DNA of 64,000 nt from Arctopsyche grandis (GCF_051622035.1 NC_135358.1:9961001-10025000); one strand, 5' to 3'. Shown: positions 1-11,780, counted from the stretch's first letter. Notes: generated by a model from the sequence alone, not told the origin. Numbers and translations: made by a program.

Positions 1-1076
1 TATATAAGTAATGAGATATAACGTCGTAGAACGAAACACTTGCTTAGGAGTGAAAGGAAACTCTGCAATTGTTGGCTAAGTAAAAGTCGTTTGCCATTTG
101 GATTTTGAAGTGAAAATATTAAAGACCTTTTATGCTCTCGATGGTAATCCTGTTCACTACTTTCTGATAGGAATGTTTAATTCACTGTCAATCATTAACT
201 TATCCAACGGCTATATTTTTCCCTTATTTAAAAAAAATCCACTTTTCAATTATTCTCTCACACCCATTTTAATGTTAGGAATCATGAATGCTATAAAATA
301 ATGTGATACAATAATTGGAACAATCACTTCAGTTGACCTAATTTACATATACAATTGCCCTCAACAACTTTTCCTTTCATTCATAAATATTACTAATTAA
401 TTCTTATAATTACTATTTAGTGTGTTTAGTTTGACTTGAAATATAATTCGGACTCACAAATTGATACGACTTTTATATGCATATGTTTTTTTTAGCATAA
501 TCAGTTGACCTTCTCTACAATTTACTTTTCGATTTAACATGTGTTCTGACGTCATGTGTCAACTGCGGAACAGAATCAGTATTTTATTCAGGAAGGTCAA
601 ATTAGTATAACAATACCATAAATTGTTAAGTGTAGAAACAAGATGATTTTAAAACTCAAATATTAAGCTAATGTTTATTACAAAAAAAATTACATACATA
701 GGTCTAATTATAACACAGCTATATACAGTTCAGTTCTCATGAAAGTGAATGTGAAATAACCAGTATGTTGTAAGATTTCTGCAGCTTAACTTAACATTTC
801 ATATCTACATAAAGCATGCACTAACTATTGATATAAATTATTAAATAAAACAAATATTTTTACTTTATAATTTGTATAACGTTTTTTTCTTTTTCTTTAT
901 CAATCCAGCAATCTTAATCATATAAACACATCAACTTCATTATCAGAAAACGTTTGCGTTCATGCTATTTTACATCTAAGCTGTTCAAAAAATAAAGAAC
1001 TCAAATAAAATTATTTGAATGTAACTAATAATAATTTGTTATTAGCTAAAAAAAGAAAATTGCTGTAAACTTTTAG
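1..1076. other. AT-rich non-coding stretch upstream of the first SUGCT exon
   Basis: No coding exon is recognised here. The short open frames lack any familiar motif. Because the exon starting at 1077 opens in mid-codon after a good acceptor (cttttag), this stretch is inferred to be intron of the SUGCT gene, whose 5' exons lie outside the window. Confidence 0.5.
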
Positions 1077-2105
1077 GAATATCCATCATACATGACCTGG
1101 CAAAGAAATGCGACATTTTGGTCGAAAATTTCGTACCTGGAAAATTAGATGAATTGGGACTCGGATACGAAAAGTTGAAGAAAATTGCACCACATCTTAT
1201 TTACTGTTCTATTACCGGATTCGGTCCCGACGGGCCGTATTCCAAAAAGCCAGGGTATTACGCACTGTTAAAATAATTAAAATATTAAAATTATACTCAC
1301 GTGTTGAAATAAAATATTGTTCAGGTACGACGTAATAGCTGCCGGTTATGGAGGATTGCTGAGTATTACGGGCGACGAAGGCGGTGGACCAGTTAAACCA
1401 GGCGTCGCTATGACCGATATAGCTACGGGGCTACACGCTTACGGTTCTATCATGGCCGCTATGCTTTTGAGACAGCGGACTGGTAGGGGTCAGAAAATTG
1501 ATTGCAATCTCTTGTCCACGCAAGTCGGTAGTTTGATCAATTTGGGATCCAATTATCTCAACGCCGGGGAGATACCGGGAAGATTAGGAACAGCACACGC
1601 CAGCATCGTTCCGTATCAAGCGTTTCACACAAAAGACGGTTACATTATCATCGGTACAGGATCTGATGAACAGTTTCGAGCATTGTGTAGTATTCTAAAC
1701 ATCAAACATGTATCCTACGATGAAAAGTTCTCGTCTAATAAAATGAGAGTCAAAAATCGTAAAGAACTTCTATCGTTATTGGAGAGTATTTTCTCTACTA
1801 AAACCACTGATGATTGGTTGAAATCGTTGAAGGGTAGTCCGTTTCCTCACGGCCCAGTAAACGAATTCGATAAAGTATTCGAGGATGAACATATCCGTAG
1901 TATAAATCTCGTCGAAGAACTAGATCATCCGACAGCTGGGAAAATTAAGGTTGTCGGGCCACCGACAAAGTTCAGCGATGGTGGTAATAGAATTAGAATG
2001 AGACCTCCATTACTAGGAGAACACACGGATGAAACACTAATCGATGTTTTAGGCTATGATAAAGATAAAGTATCATCACTTAGAGCCGATGGTATAGTTT
2101 GTTGA
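1077..2105 (+). CDS. SUGCT: Succinate-hydroxymethylglutarate (glutarate) CoA-transferase, 3' part
   Basis: Two exons, 1077-1254 and 1325-2105 (stop TGA), are joined by a short GT-AG intron in phase 2. They encode the C-terminal three quarters of a class III (CaiB/BaiF, formyl-CoA transferase type) CoA-transferase. The first exon reads ILVENFVPGKLDELGLGYE and ITGFGPDGPYSKKPG, the typical N-lobe signature. The second opens YDVIAAGYGGLLSITG and contains GVAMTDIATGLHAYG, where the Asp matches the catalytic aspartate that forms the acyl anhydride in this family. The best family match I recall is human SUGCT (C7orf10), a mitochondrial enzyme that moves CoA from succinyl- or HMG-CoA to glutarate in lysine/tryptophan breakdown. 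The first exon opens in mid-codon, so the start and the mitochondrial leader lie upstream, outside the window. A polyadenylation signal AATAAA is near 2366. Other family III members cannot be fully excluded. Confidence 0.9.
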
Positions 2106-2864
2106 GATTAAAAGTGATATTTTTAAAGCAAACACCATTTTTTTTTTTTAATATTTGGTACACATGTGATTATTATTAAACACGTACTCGGTAATATAAA
2201 TTTCAAGATAAGTGTGCGATTCAACAAGTCTGTTTACAATTGTAATACGTTATCAAATTACGCACATAAATAATATACCATATTATGTTTGATTTGTCGT
2301 GATAAATTGATAAGTAACTTTTGTTCTTTTTTTTTTAAGCAGAGGTTTAGTTCTGTTATGATTTAAATAAATTATATTTGTTCTACATATATTTGTGTTT
2401 TTATTTTTTAATTTTAAATATAAAACAAAGACTGTTTTTGTGTGTAATTCGTTTTTCATTGGCTGTCGTTAAATATTCATTTTTTTTTCGATTCACATAA
2501 ATTTAATAAACAAACAAATTAATGTTATGAATGCCAAGCGAAGCTTATTTGTAACCACTATTTATGATATACATACATAGATTTAAATGACACAACTCAA
2601 AACCTATGGAAAAAAATTAGACATCCATCCTTTTAATCAATACTCATTTTACTATAACCACAGCGTAGTACAGAGCATCTCAACCCAAGTGACGCGATAG
2701 TTTTTTTGCCGCGGGTTCCACTTCTAACGCGTGCTAGTGATTATGTTACAATGTTAGCTAACGTTTTGTCACCTATGTATGTACGTACTAGCTAGCGACT
2801 GCCGATGAAGTACATGTGTATGTCTGTAGCTGACAAAACTCTACGAGTCGTAAACAATGTGTGC
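2106..2864. other. SUGCT 3' UTR and intergenic sequence
   Basis: Holds the SUGCT 3' UTR with AATAAA near 2366, then AT-rich sequence with a few atacatacat runs. No exon or RNA gene is seen. Confidence 0.5.
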
Positions 2865-3215
2865 CGCGAATATCAAGAGGTTGCATGGCTCTGGCGTAGT
2901 GCACCGATAAAGCTATCGCATACTAGTAGGTTGTGGGTTCAAGTCCCGGCCAAATACGCTGCTGCCGAGGTCTTGTGGTTATTAAAGAAACATATCGACC
3001 GTCTTCTGTTAGAATTTTAGATTTTTCTAGTTTTTAATTATTGTGATGAATCCAATAAATCGGTATCCCCTCCCTCAGTTACTTGCAAATTCGAGTTATT
3101 AACATCTCGAATTTGTTGAATCTTATAAATGCTACCCACATAATGTATTTCTCTCAAATTTGCTGATTGTCAATAGATGTCTCTATGATATTGTTGCATA
3201 GAGGGTGGATTCAGG
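2865..3215 (+). repeat. tRNA-derived SINE, copy 1
   Basis: An RNA polymerase III B box, ggttcaagtcc, lies at 2936-2946, with an A-box-like tggctctggcg upstream near 2886. The downstream body (near 3060-3205: ctcgaatttgttgaatc ... aatagatgtctc) matches the body of the SINE at 9570-9998 (ctcgaatttcgc ... atagatgtctc). This is an older, diverged copy. The 71-residue open frame across it is not a gene. Confidence 0.65.
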
Positions 3216-3757
3216 ATGCAAATTAAAGGCCAGAGTCGCTTCTAGAGGTCCACACTGAACCACCGCTAACTCCAGAATAATCTGATCTACCGTGTGTACC
3301 ACCTTATAAAGGACAAGTTACACAGCACAGCTTCCCCGATCCATTAATGTATCAATCGTCTAGGCACTTAAAGGTCTATTCTGGCGAGTCTATTGTTTAC
3401 GCACGCACTCGCCCAGGTCTGTGAGAACTCCAGTGTATCCTTTGTTGGGGCACTTACTGAGTCCCGTTAGCCTAATGCGGGGTCTGTATTGTTTTCCCAC
3501 TAATGCACTCAGACAGTGGATACTCTATCATGTTTCCACGTTACAATATTATATTATATTCTATGTACTGTTATGTTTGAAAAATTGTTAGTACTTATGA
3601 ACAAAACTTAATCTAACCATATGTGTCATCTTGGGGTGATTCTTGTCATGGTACATATAATGTATGTAAAAATAAAAGACATCTTTTGACAGTTTTATAA
3701 TAAATAATATCACAATGTTATTAAAAAAAATTGAATAATGTGAACTTTCATTTTCAG
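3216..3757. other. Stretch without recognised exon
   Basis: Mixed-composition sequence between the SINE and the first visible PPP1R11 exon. The 5' exon of PPP1R11 may be here or further left, but I could not identify it. Confidence 0.4.
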
Positions 3758-4105
3758 GATACACAACCCTCTACAATTGCAGTTTTAACGTTGAGGAAAC
3801 CTCGTGTGGCTAAGAAAGTCGAGTGGTCAAACGACACTGTTGATAATGAAAATATGAATAAGAAGAAATCAAAGTGTAAGTATATCCCGCATAAAAATCA
3901 ATTCAATCAAATAATACCTTGCTTTACATATGTATTTTAATTATTTAAAATTGTAGGTTGTTGCATATATAAAAAGAAAAAAGAATTTGGTGAATCAGAT
4001 TCAGAGGATTCCGGTGACGAATGTGATAATTGTTTTGGCCATGTCGAAAGGAGAAAAAAGCAACCTAAGCCACCCGGTTCTCCCGATAACCAAGATCCGA
4101 CTTAA
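3758..4105 (+). CDS. PPP1R11: PPP1R11 (protein phosphatase 1 inhibitor-3), 3' exons
   Basis: Two exons: 3758-3875 after acceptor ttttcag, and 3957-4105 ending TAA. The first gives VLTLRKPRVAKKVEWSNDTV followed by DNENMNKKKSK. The second gives CCCIYKKKKEFGESDSEDSG, then DECDNCFGHVERRKKQPKPP. These are the hallmark features of PPP1R11/inhibitor-3: the KVEW motif (the PP1-docking type), the invariant triple cysteine CCCIY, the FGES acidic patch and a second Cys/His cluster. In vertebrates the protein inhibits PP1 and acts as an E3 ubiquitin ligase on TLR2. The exon junction falls inside the first cysteine of the CCC motif (phase 1). The visible part is about 88 residues of a usual 110-130, so only a short N-terminal exon is missing upstream; I could not find it. 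Confidence 0.92.
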
Positions 4106-4518
4106 TTTTTTTCTAAATATTCTATTTGAAAATGTAATTATTCCTTTTGTAAATTATGTGTATTTTATTAAATTATATAAAAAAAGTACTGATAAAATTG
4201 TTAACCTCCTGGAGATGGCTAAGTAAGATGTGAACGAGTGGAATTTTAAAATTCATTATGGTAAATATATTGTGTTTATATAATTCAAACTATTTATAAG
4301 AATGTTGTTTTTATGAAAAAAAAACCTTCATTGTTCCTCTCTTTTGTAAATATCAAATGTATTGTCTACGAAATAAATATACAAAATCCAACACATTAAA
4401 AAATTTAATGTTAACATTAATTTAATACAATTATTAATAAATATGTATAATAAGATTCATTTAACAGATAATACGCAACCATTTGCTATATTTTTTTAGA
4501 TTTGATATGTGTATAACA

Positions 4519-7500
4519 TCAATTTCGCAAGGTATGAAAAGCAATTCCTTCAGTTTGACCCCTACCGCCTATTCTCAGTCTTTTTGTATATGAACGGGAA
4601 TGCCACACCTGTAAGCATTTGACACATTATAATTTTTAAACAATCGACTCTGCAAAACACTATACAAATAAAACATTACCCTTATAGAATAGTCATCACA
4701 GACGGTGACGCACATGTGTGGATTGGTAGGGTTGAATGCGATTGCATTAACACAATCAGAATGCGGTAAAAGTGTAAGGCAGATTCCGTAATGTCTGTCC
4801 CATATATAAGCAGCACCTTCAGCACCACTGGAAAATACAAAAAATTTGATAAAAACATAATTTATACAATGGAAGAGTTGAGGATTTTGTAATACAAATG
4901 GATATTGGAAGGTTTGCTTATTAATCATTTATTACCTAGCTACATATTTATCAGAGACGTCTAGGAATATGAAAAAGCATCCAGAGTGTGATGTATAATC
5001 TTGTTGAGCTCTGAGCATTCTCCCGACGATTGTAAGTTTAGTCAGATCTATAACGTGAATATCAATGTGTGAAGCCAACGGAGGAGGCGCTAGCGGATTA
5101 TTAATTATATAGTCAGGAGGCCATGGACGACTGTTTACATAAAGATATCTGAAATATAAAATATTTTATAATACAGATTAAAATTGAAATAAACAAAATC
5201 GTCATTCTCCCCGCCTTACTTATTATCGGGAGACAGGGCCATGCCTATGATGTGGCCGCGCATGTCTATCACTTTGTCCGGCACGTCGAACATGTCTTTG
5301 ACGGCTTCAAAGTCTTCCCAATTTGGATGATCGCCTTCTTGACGTTCCCTCTCCCTGGCAAGTTCTCGCTTGCGAGCCGCGATACGTTCTTTTATCGATG
5401 GTCCGGGAGATAGTCGACGGGGAAATTCGATCTTGTCGATTTTTTTAAAACCTATACGATGCGGTGTATAAGTGTCGGCACCAATGGTGAATATAAGTAA
5501 CTTATTTTTTAAATCTTCATCTTGACTAGATCCACTCCAACTGCCCGAGTCGGTTTCGCTGGAACCCTATTTAATGGGATTTTTTTTTATTTAGTATGAG
5601 ATTGAGAAATGGTAGTTGACACTACTATAGTTTTGTTTGATTTTATTGTAGCATACAGTCTACATCAATGTTTTTACCAATTGTAAAACAAGTTAATGAA
5701 CTTTGGCCTTTGAAATGTTGATTTACAACTTTTATCATTGACTGATTCCAGGGTTGTGGAGTCGGTTAAAAATTTTCGACTCGGACTTTACTTTATGATT
5801 CGACTCCGACTCCGACTCGAACGATTTTAGTAAAATTAACTTTTATTGCCAACGAATAAAATTATTAGTAATGAAAATAATAGCGATTTTCAAAATATAA
5901 AGGAATTAAAAAAAGTCACTAAAAATTGACATGTAACCCAATTTATTGAATTATTGGTATTGAAATAAGTATAAATAAAAAGTAAGTGCATTCATTGTCT
6001 ACGTGTATGAATTTCATACATAAAACAAATCAATTCAATGAACAAAAGTATGAGATGGAGGAAACAATCGGTTTTGGCCAAAACACATCAAATATGATTA
6101 GTTAAACGATTTTATTTATAATGCAATTTAAATTCATGATTTTTAGAAGGAAATTATTAAATTTCAATTTATTAATGGATTTACTTCAATAAAAGTGGAG
6201 AAAAGGGGAAGAAAAATCGAACAAGAGTAAACTGCTACTTCCGGTTGACAGATGCTCACCAAATTGTATATATAAAATGATATTAAGCTTAACCTTCTAG
6301 ATATGAAATTTCAGTCCAATAAACCAAAAGATTTCTGAATAAAACATAAAAAACCTTGATTCTCTGAGTAAAAGTACTACTTCCGGTTGAGGTAAAAATA
6401 TTAGGGTATGAAATTTATATTTCTATTACATGTAAAAAAATTTCAATCTGGATTCAAAAACTTAAAAAAAAGAGGACACCTATAAGGGAAGGTACCACTT
6501 TCGGTCAACTTAAAAATTAATTAAAAATGAACGTCTTATCGATAATAATTTCAGTAACTGATAATAAGTTTCAGCTCGATAGGACGAACAGTATTCAAAA
6601 AATACACAGACATTTTTCTAGATAGTGAAAACGTGATCAGTGATCGATTCTGAGTTCGAATCAGTCAAAATCTCGAGTTCGAATTTTCGCATGATCACAA
6701 AACTTCATCTATTGTTACTACGTACATACATAGACAAAGTAAAAAATAATAAAAAAATTCAGTTAGTTGATTTTTTATGACTCCGACTCCAACTCTGCTT
6801 GAAATGCTCCAGCTCCACAGTCCCGATTAATTCTAAATGACTAATGAAACCGGTGGCCGAATCAAGTACATACCTCTTCTTCAGATTCATTTACTATAGC
6901 TGGTGATGTGTATTCCTTATCATAAAATATTGTCATTTGACTGTTAGTTCTTGGTCTAAAAATATCCTCATTTGGAAGATGTATAACATCTTCTTTATTA
7001 ATATCATCATTATTCCATTTGCAATCGCCAACCAATAAAGATCTTAAAAATGACACATAAATACATTCAGTGGCAAAAATTTATATAATCAGTAAACGTC
7101 AAACAAAGAACATACCTAACAGTACTAGCATTTGGATTGTAGAATCTATATAGTTGTGACAGTATTGGAGTATGTTCAGACTCGGGCTCTTGGGACGCTT
7201 TATTTATCCACAGGAAAGTGGCACTCGTCAAATGTCCGAGCCAGTGCAATTCACCAGACAGCAAATGGCTTTCGCTAATCCAACATCCGAATATATCATA
7301 CGGTTTATTTACAACTCTACACTGTAGCAGAAATTCATCTATAAAAAAATCAATCGATTCTTATATTGTGTTACAATCTAAAAACGATCAAGTGGACATC
7401 AAGAAACGTCAGATCACACACACACACACACACACACAGACGATATGTTTTGTTAATTGATCACAGCTGTGGTATTAAATTATCAACATGAATTGTTGGC

Positions 7501-10500
7501 TGTTATAATTGTGTATTATGTAAGGAGGATTTCAATTTTATCAAGCTCATACAAACTTTGTAAAGTGAACACTGCGATTTCACCGGAAGTGCTTAGGTTG
7601 GACCCAAAATGAACTCCGCTAACGAGCAACAAAGTATCGGACGAATTGAATTGCGTAAATTGGGTATACTTCCAACTGAACTCCTTCATATCATGTTGAT
7701 ATTTTAATGTACATGGATACGATGAGTTCCACACCTGAATAACATTACGATCATACAATTCACAAATAACATTACCAGCTTCGAGAGGACAAAACTTTAC
7801 TGTAAATGAATATGTTTTTTATATTTCATAGAGGTGTTTGAATATTGCACTCTCCACACTCGTAATTCGTGTAGTCTATTACCATGACTGTTCCGTCTTT
7901 GGATGTGGTTGCGAACATTGTTCCGTTGTGTGCAAACGACACGTGCAAAACTTGATTAGAGTGAGCGTCTATGCACTGGGTCAAGATTATTGGTATATCG
8001 CGCGATAGGCGCTTGTATTCTTCCAGCCATCCTCCAGATCCTGTAAAACAATTTGATTACTTTAAATTAAATTTGTGATTTTTTTTTTGAGGATACGGAC
8101 GTTTTTAAATTATGCACATTTTTATGAACACATTATTGCACAATTTCATGTATGTACATATATGTTACAGTCCCAGTGTTCACTCCGGTTCGTTCATGAA
8201 AATACTAGTTTATTCATACACGAACTGTTACATTGGTTTTCGTCAGGCCCGGCCCGAGTATATATGGCGTCTCTAGGCAGATTGGTTTAAATTTTTAAAC
8301 AATCAATTTCATAAAAGTTCTTGAAATTTTATGTTGAAGAAAAATATATTAAGACAAAAACAAAAAAAAATATTTAAAATTTTATTCAAAATAGGCGCTT
8401 TTTATGTATAAAAAAATAAAATACGGATAACTTTGTATAAATTCGGTAATGAAGACATTAATTTATATTCAACAATGAATTGAAGAATTTTATAGAGTGA
8501 CATTTCTTCTATCGTATATGATTGGTTAAGATATTTAATTTCGTGAAGCAAATCCATCCCTGATATATATGTATATATACTTACATATGTTACAGCGGTA
8601 TTTTATATAAAATACAATTCCAAATTACCATTTGTACTGACGAGAGTTTGCTGTTTTACAAGTTTATTTGTGAGTCGTTGATATTTGACAGTCAACTTCT
8701 TGCGTTCCTCGTAAATTATAATATTTTACAATCAGTATTGTGACTTCGAGTAAACAAATTAAGTTGAATATAGAATGTTTGGGTCTACCTCACGGGACCG
8801 AAAGTGAAAAGGTCGAAAAAGCAAATATCGGAAGGCAAAGATCGAAAAATCTTAAGTCGAAAGATCAAAAAAAAGGGGTGCATGGTAAACGGTACTACGT
8901 ACATATATTATATATAATATATATCAGTGGCATGCGGTGAAATTATCTCTCTTTTTGTGATACAGCCTTGTTTAATGTGCGCGCGCAGGATACGGGAGGA
9001 AAAGCCTGTTCCTCTTGTTCCTGTTGTATCCTGCTCGCGCAAATTAAGTGAGGATGTACGACGGGGGGAGAGAGACTTTAACCGCACGCCACTGATATGT
9101 ATACTAACCGTTTTTCATATGTATGCATGATAAACGAATATTTTTAACTTTTTCACGGTCACCCAGAATGTTTTATAAGTTTAAAGAAAGCCAAATTATT
9201 TTTACAATTTAATAATCGAAAAAAGAAAAATGGGGGCGTCTCGTAGCGCCCCCTGTCTATGGCGCCCTAGGCATATGCCTAGTCTGCTGCCCCTTTGAGC
9301 CGGCCCTGATTTTAGTTTAAGTGCTAACAGTCAAAAGCTTAAGCGTACATACACAGAAACGATTGAGAATATTTAAACCTACTATGTCTAATACCTTGTG
9401 CTTTGTTATTTTGTGTACACTATAGGGATATAGCACAGCTTGTACTATCCTAAATGAAGGTCGATGATCTCATCTATTACCCCATAAAACAAAAATCATA
9501 TTCGTTTTCCTGTAAGAGCATATAGAGCCGACCTTGCCTGAAATATCTTCGTTCACACAAGGGCAAAGACACAATTCGATTCGCTCCACATAACCAGCGG
9601 AATAGACTGGTGGTTAGCATATAATGCTTTGAACCTAATGGTCACGGGTTCAAATCCCACTGGTTTCTGCTGGCCAGACCTTGAATATGTGACTCTAGTT
9701 CGATCGTTTTCTATCAGAGTTTGCTGTTTTATCTGATTTTCATTGAAACTGTTCAAACAAATCGGCAACCTTACCCATTTTCTCGCAAAATCTTGAGTTT
9801 TCAACAACTCGAATTTCGCTAAATTGTGTAAAATGCTACAAATTTACAAATTTGACCATAGATGTCTCTTTGAATGTTAATTGATTTGTTTGCTTTGTAT
9901 AATGCTGATAATGCCTGTATCAAATGTTCAATGTTTCTGGCCAGGAAGTCGCATTGGGGTTACCTGTTAGGCCTTCCTAGTATAAATAAAAATAAATAAA
10001 TAAACAACCTCGAGTGTATGAACATACTAGTATGTTCATAAACGAAATGTACACTTGAAATGCAACAAATATAACTATTTGGATAATTTTCATAACTGTT
10101 TTCCTTACAATTTTATAGTTTAACGAATGACTTGCAAAGCTCTGGTAACTTTCAGTTTATTTTTTTAGTGTTCTGTATTTTCACCGAGACAATTTATTGC
10201 CGAATATGAAAGATTAAAAACAAATTTAATTAGTGTATCGTCAGTTGAACGGCATCAGTATTTCGAACGTTTGAAATTGTGCTCACGTAACGATGAAATA
10301 CACTAAAAATCTAGAACAAAACTTGATAAGAGACGTTAGTCCTATTTCGGGAACTGTTTTGATAATTTGCTATGAAAGGTTACCTCATAAGAAGTGTGAT
10401 AAATATTGTACAAGAGTAAAAAATGAGTAAGTGATTGTATACCGATTGGAGGCGAATGTGGAGTGTGGCCGAGATGGAAATCCCTGGTGAGGAGGTGCCG

Positions 10501-10644
10501 CCACAGGAGCTGGTCTGTAGCAAGTCTGTGCCAGGAACGACAGGTGCTTCCTGCAGCCAGCACGTCGTGGGCATCCAGCCAGGACATCCATCGCAACACC
10601 ACAGGCTCAGGTGCATCCGCCCATCCAGCTGGTGAGTGGCTCAT
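4519..10644 (-). CDS. FBXW5: F-box/WD repeat protein 5
   Basis: Nine exons on the minus strand: 10443-10644, 7883-8040, 7557-7734, 7116-7338, 6874-7042, 5220-5566, 4936-5148, 4680-4827, 4519-4608. They sum to 1728 nt (575 aa), close to human FBXW5 (566 aa). The F-box is at residues 12-55 (WLDAHDVLAAGSTCRSWHRL, DQLLWR). WD repeats begin at about residue 83 (HSNQVLHVSFAHNGTMFATT, SKDGTVMVW), followed by the family-specific SWKYTQFTQFN, SGEIAVF, NKPYDIFGCW and NASTVR. A hydrophilic linker precedes MRGHIIGMALSPDNKYLYVN, and the last WD repeats contain SGAEGAAYIWDRHYGICLTL. FBXW5 is the substrate receptor of SCF and CUL4-DDB1 ubiquitin ligases (SASS6, EPS8 and TSC2 are known vertebrate substrates). 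The start ATG at 10644 is chosen because it puts the F-box at the human distance. Intron 1 is 2.4 kb and holds nested transposons and a SINE; intron 5 holds a hAT-like element. The gene lies head-to-head with TPGS2. Confidence 0.95.
5749..6825. mobile_element. hAT-like non-autonomous DNA transposon in FBXW5 intron 5
   Basis: The left end is cagggttgtggagtcgg and the right end is the near-inverse (agctccacagtcccg), both lined with 'actccgactcc' type repeats. The flanking octamers actgattc and attaattc agree at 6 of 8 bases, as expected for an old hAT 8-bp duplication. The left interior (gacatgtaac, gaaataagtataaataaa) recurs in the element at 60354-61182. No transposase frame is seen. Confidence 0.65.
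6600..6745 (-). repeat. Dispersed block R1 (minus copy)
   Basis: Contains gtgatcagtgatcgattc, tcagtcaaaatctcgag and gatcacaaaacttcatc in order. The same block, in plus orientation, is at 11125-11225, 41895-42003 and inside every unit of the satellite at 22696-24565. Here it sits inside the hAT-like element. Confidence 0.7.
8781..9100. mobile_element. Mutator-like MITE, copy 1 (3' end replaced)
   Basis: Begins gggtctacctcacgggaccg and follows copies 2 and 3 (14537-14921, 19064-19414) through aaatatcggaaggcaaagat and on to the gcgcgcgcag region. It lacks the matching right inverted repeat and ends instead at a different terminal motif (see 8925-9094). Nested in the hAT element. Confidence 0.7.
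8925..9094. mobile_element. Possible inner TIR element (CAGTGGC ends)
   Basis: The 170-bp segment starts CAGTGGCATGCGGT and ends with the inverse of CAGTGGCGTGCGGT (13 of 14 matched), flanked by atat on both sides. In the other two MITE copies the left boundary is present but the right one is not, so the larger MITE seems to have captured part of this smaller element. Confidence 0.5.
9570..9998 (+). repeat. tRNA-derived SINE, copy 2 (near full length)
   Basis: The head has an exact B box (gggttcaaatcccac, near 9646). The core is ctagttcgatcgttttc and atcagagtttgctg, then atctgattttcattgaaac. The tail runs ggccttcctagtataaat into an aaataaataaataaa run ending near 9998. Head, core and tail are shared with the SINE at 36963-37410. 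Lies in FBXW5 intron 1. Confidence 0.8.
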
Positions 10645-11124
10645 CGCGCCCCCCCAACCCCTCAGCCCTCAACCCCCACCCCCCAGCTCTTGCTCCTGAT
10701 CCCGCAACACCAAAACCATCACTAAACGGGGTTGTCATATACAAAAAGTTCAAAATCGCACTTTCATCAATCAAAATCAACAACTAAAAGAGCTTTTAAA
10801 AAGGCGTTCATCGATCTAAACAAAATAAAAAAAACCACTACTTGCATTTTTTAACAAATGAGACAGTGAATATTTCAAAATGAATTAAGAATCGCATGTA
10901 AAATAATTCTGAATGACGTAAAGATTTGGCCATGCCGGGATGATTTTAGCGCATGGCCACACTATCGCTGACATTTATCCAAGCAGCGATTTTTAAAGCC
11001 ATGTATGATCGTTTATTATTAAATAATAATTTATAATGTTATGCGAATTTATAAGCATTAAAAAGATGTAAATACAAAAAAATATGAGATTGAAAATTGC
11101 TTTATTACTTTATCTATGTGTGTA

Positions 11125-11225
11125 GTAACAACAGATGAAGTTTTGCGATCATGTGAAAATTCGAATTCGAAATTTTAACTGATTCGATCCAGAATCGATC
11201 ACTGATCCGTTTTCATAATCTAGTA
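11125..11225 (+). repeat. Dispersed block R1 (plus copy)
   Basis: Reads acagatgaagttttgcgatc, then aactgattcgatccagaatc, then gatcactgatc, matching the satellite unit and the blocks at 6600-6745 and 41895-42003. Confidence 0.7.
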
Positions 11226-11442
11226 AAAATGTTTGTTTGCGTTAGTATGTGTCTGTGTATTTTGAAGATTATTGGAACACTGTTAATTATATCAAACTGA
11301 GACCTAGTATCAGTTACTGAAATGTTTATCGTTGACATATATATCGGTGACCTGAAGTGGTAGCTCACCGTGTAGGTCTCCTCTTTTTTTCCTAAATCAT
11401 TCAACGGATTGGGCTGAAACTTCATACATTCTAAAAATTGTG

Positions 11443-11630
11443 ATCGCGCGCACGACAATCGTTGCCACAAAAATCGTGAATACAGAATATCTAGCACTAG
11501 AGTTTTCGTTAGTACAATATTTCAATGATTAATGGAGTTTTTGGGTGCCAGATGTTCCGTGATCGAGATTTTAGTGACGTGCGAGAAAACGCTTTTTGCG
11601 GAATAATCACCCAACCTCTAAAAATATTGC
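11443..11630. repeat. Dispersed repeat R2, copy 1
   Basis: About 185 bp, from gatcgcgcgcacgacaatcg through gatcgagattttagtgacgt to tttttgcggaataatcacc. A second copy at 19480-19675 has the same blocks in the same order with scattered differences. The family is not recognised. Confidence 0.75.
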
Positions 11631-11780
11631 ATTTATTTCCAATAAAATTTTTATTACCGAATTTTTCCATTCAAATAAGAGATGCTTTATAATAGAAAGA
11701 ATGTTAGAATTGAGTTGATTTTTTTGGAAGGTATTTACCAAAACTCTGTTACTAGGAAACTGTTATTGATTGTTGGCAAA

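Larger units (their letters stand above)
8244..9308. mobile_element. hAT-family non-autonomous element in FBXW5 intron 1
   Basis: The ends are CAGGCCCGGCCCGAG on the left and the inverse of CAGGGCCGGCTCAAAG on the right. Next to the right end is the block aggcatatgcctagg plus ggcgcc, typical of widespread hAT ends. The flanking octamers gttttcgt (8236-8243) and attttagt (9309-9316) agree at 6 of 8 positions. The 1065-bp insert splits an older dispersed sequence whose uninterrupted form, attggttttagtttaag, is present at about 24563, so the empty site is visible in the same window. A Mutator-like MITE is nested inside. There is no transposase frame. Confidence 0.75.
10645..11780. other. Head-to-head spacer between FBXW5 and TPGS2
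   Basis: An interval of 1.1 kb between two divergent start codons, so it must hold both promoters or one shared promoter. A C-rich stretch (ccccccaacccctcag ... ccccccagctc) lies at 10650-10692, just upstream of FBXW5. The rest is largely dispersed repeat (R1 at 11125-11225, and the repeat at 11443-11630). No TATA box is convincing. Confidence 0.45.

Noticed and set aside
2805-3020. 71-codon open frame and possible tRNA gene at the B box
   Set aside because: The tRNA-like head lacks a full cloverleaf, and the downstream body matches another SINE in the window.
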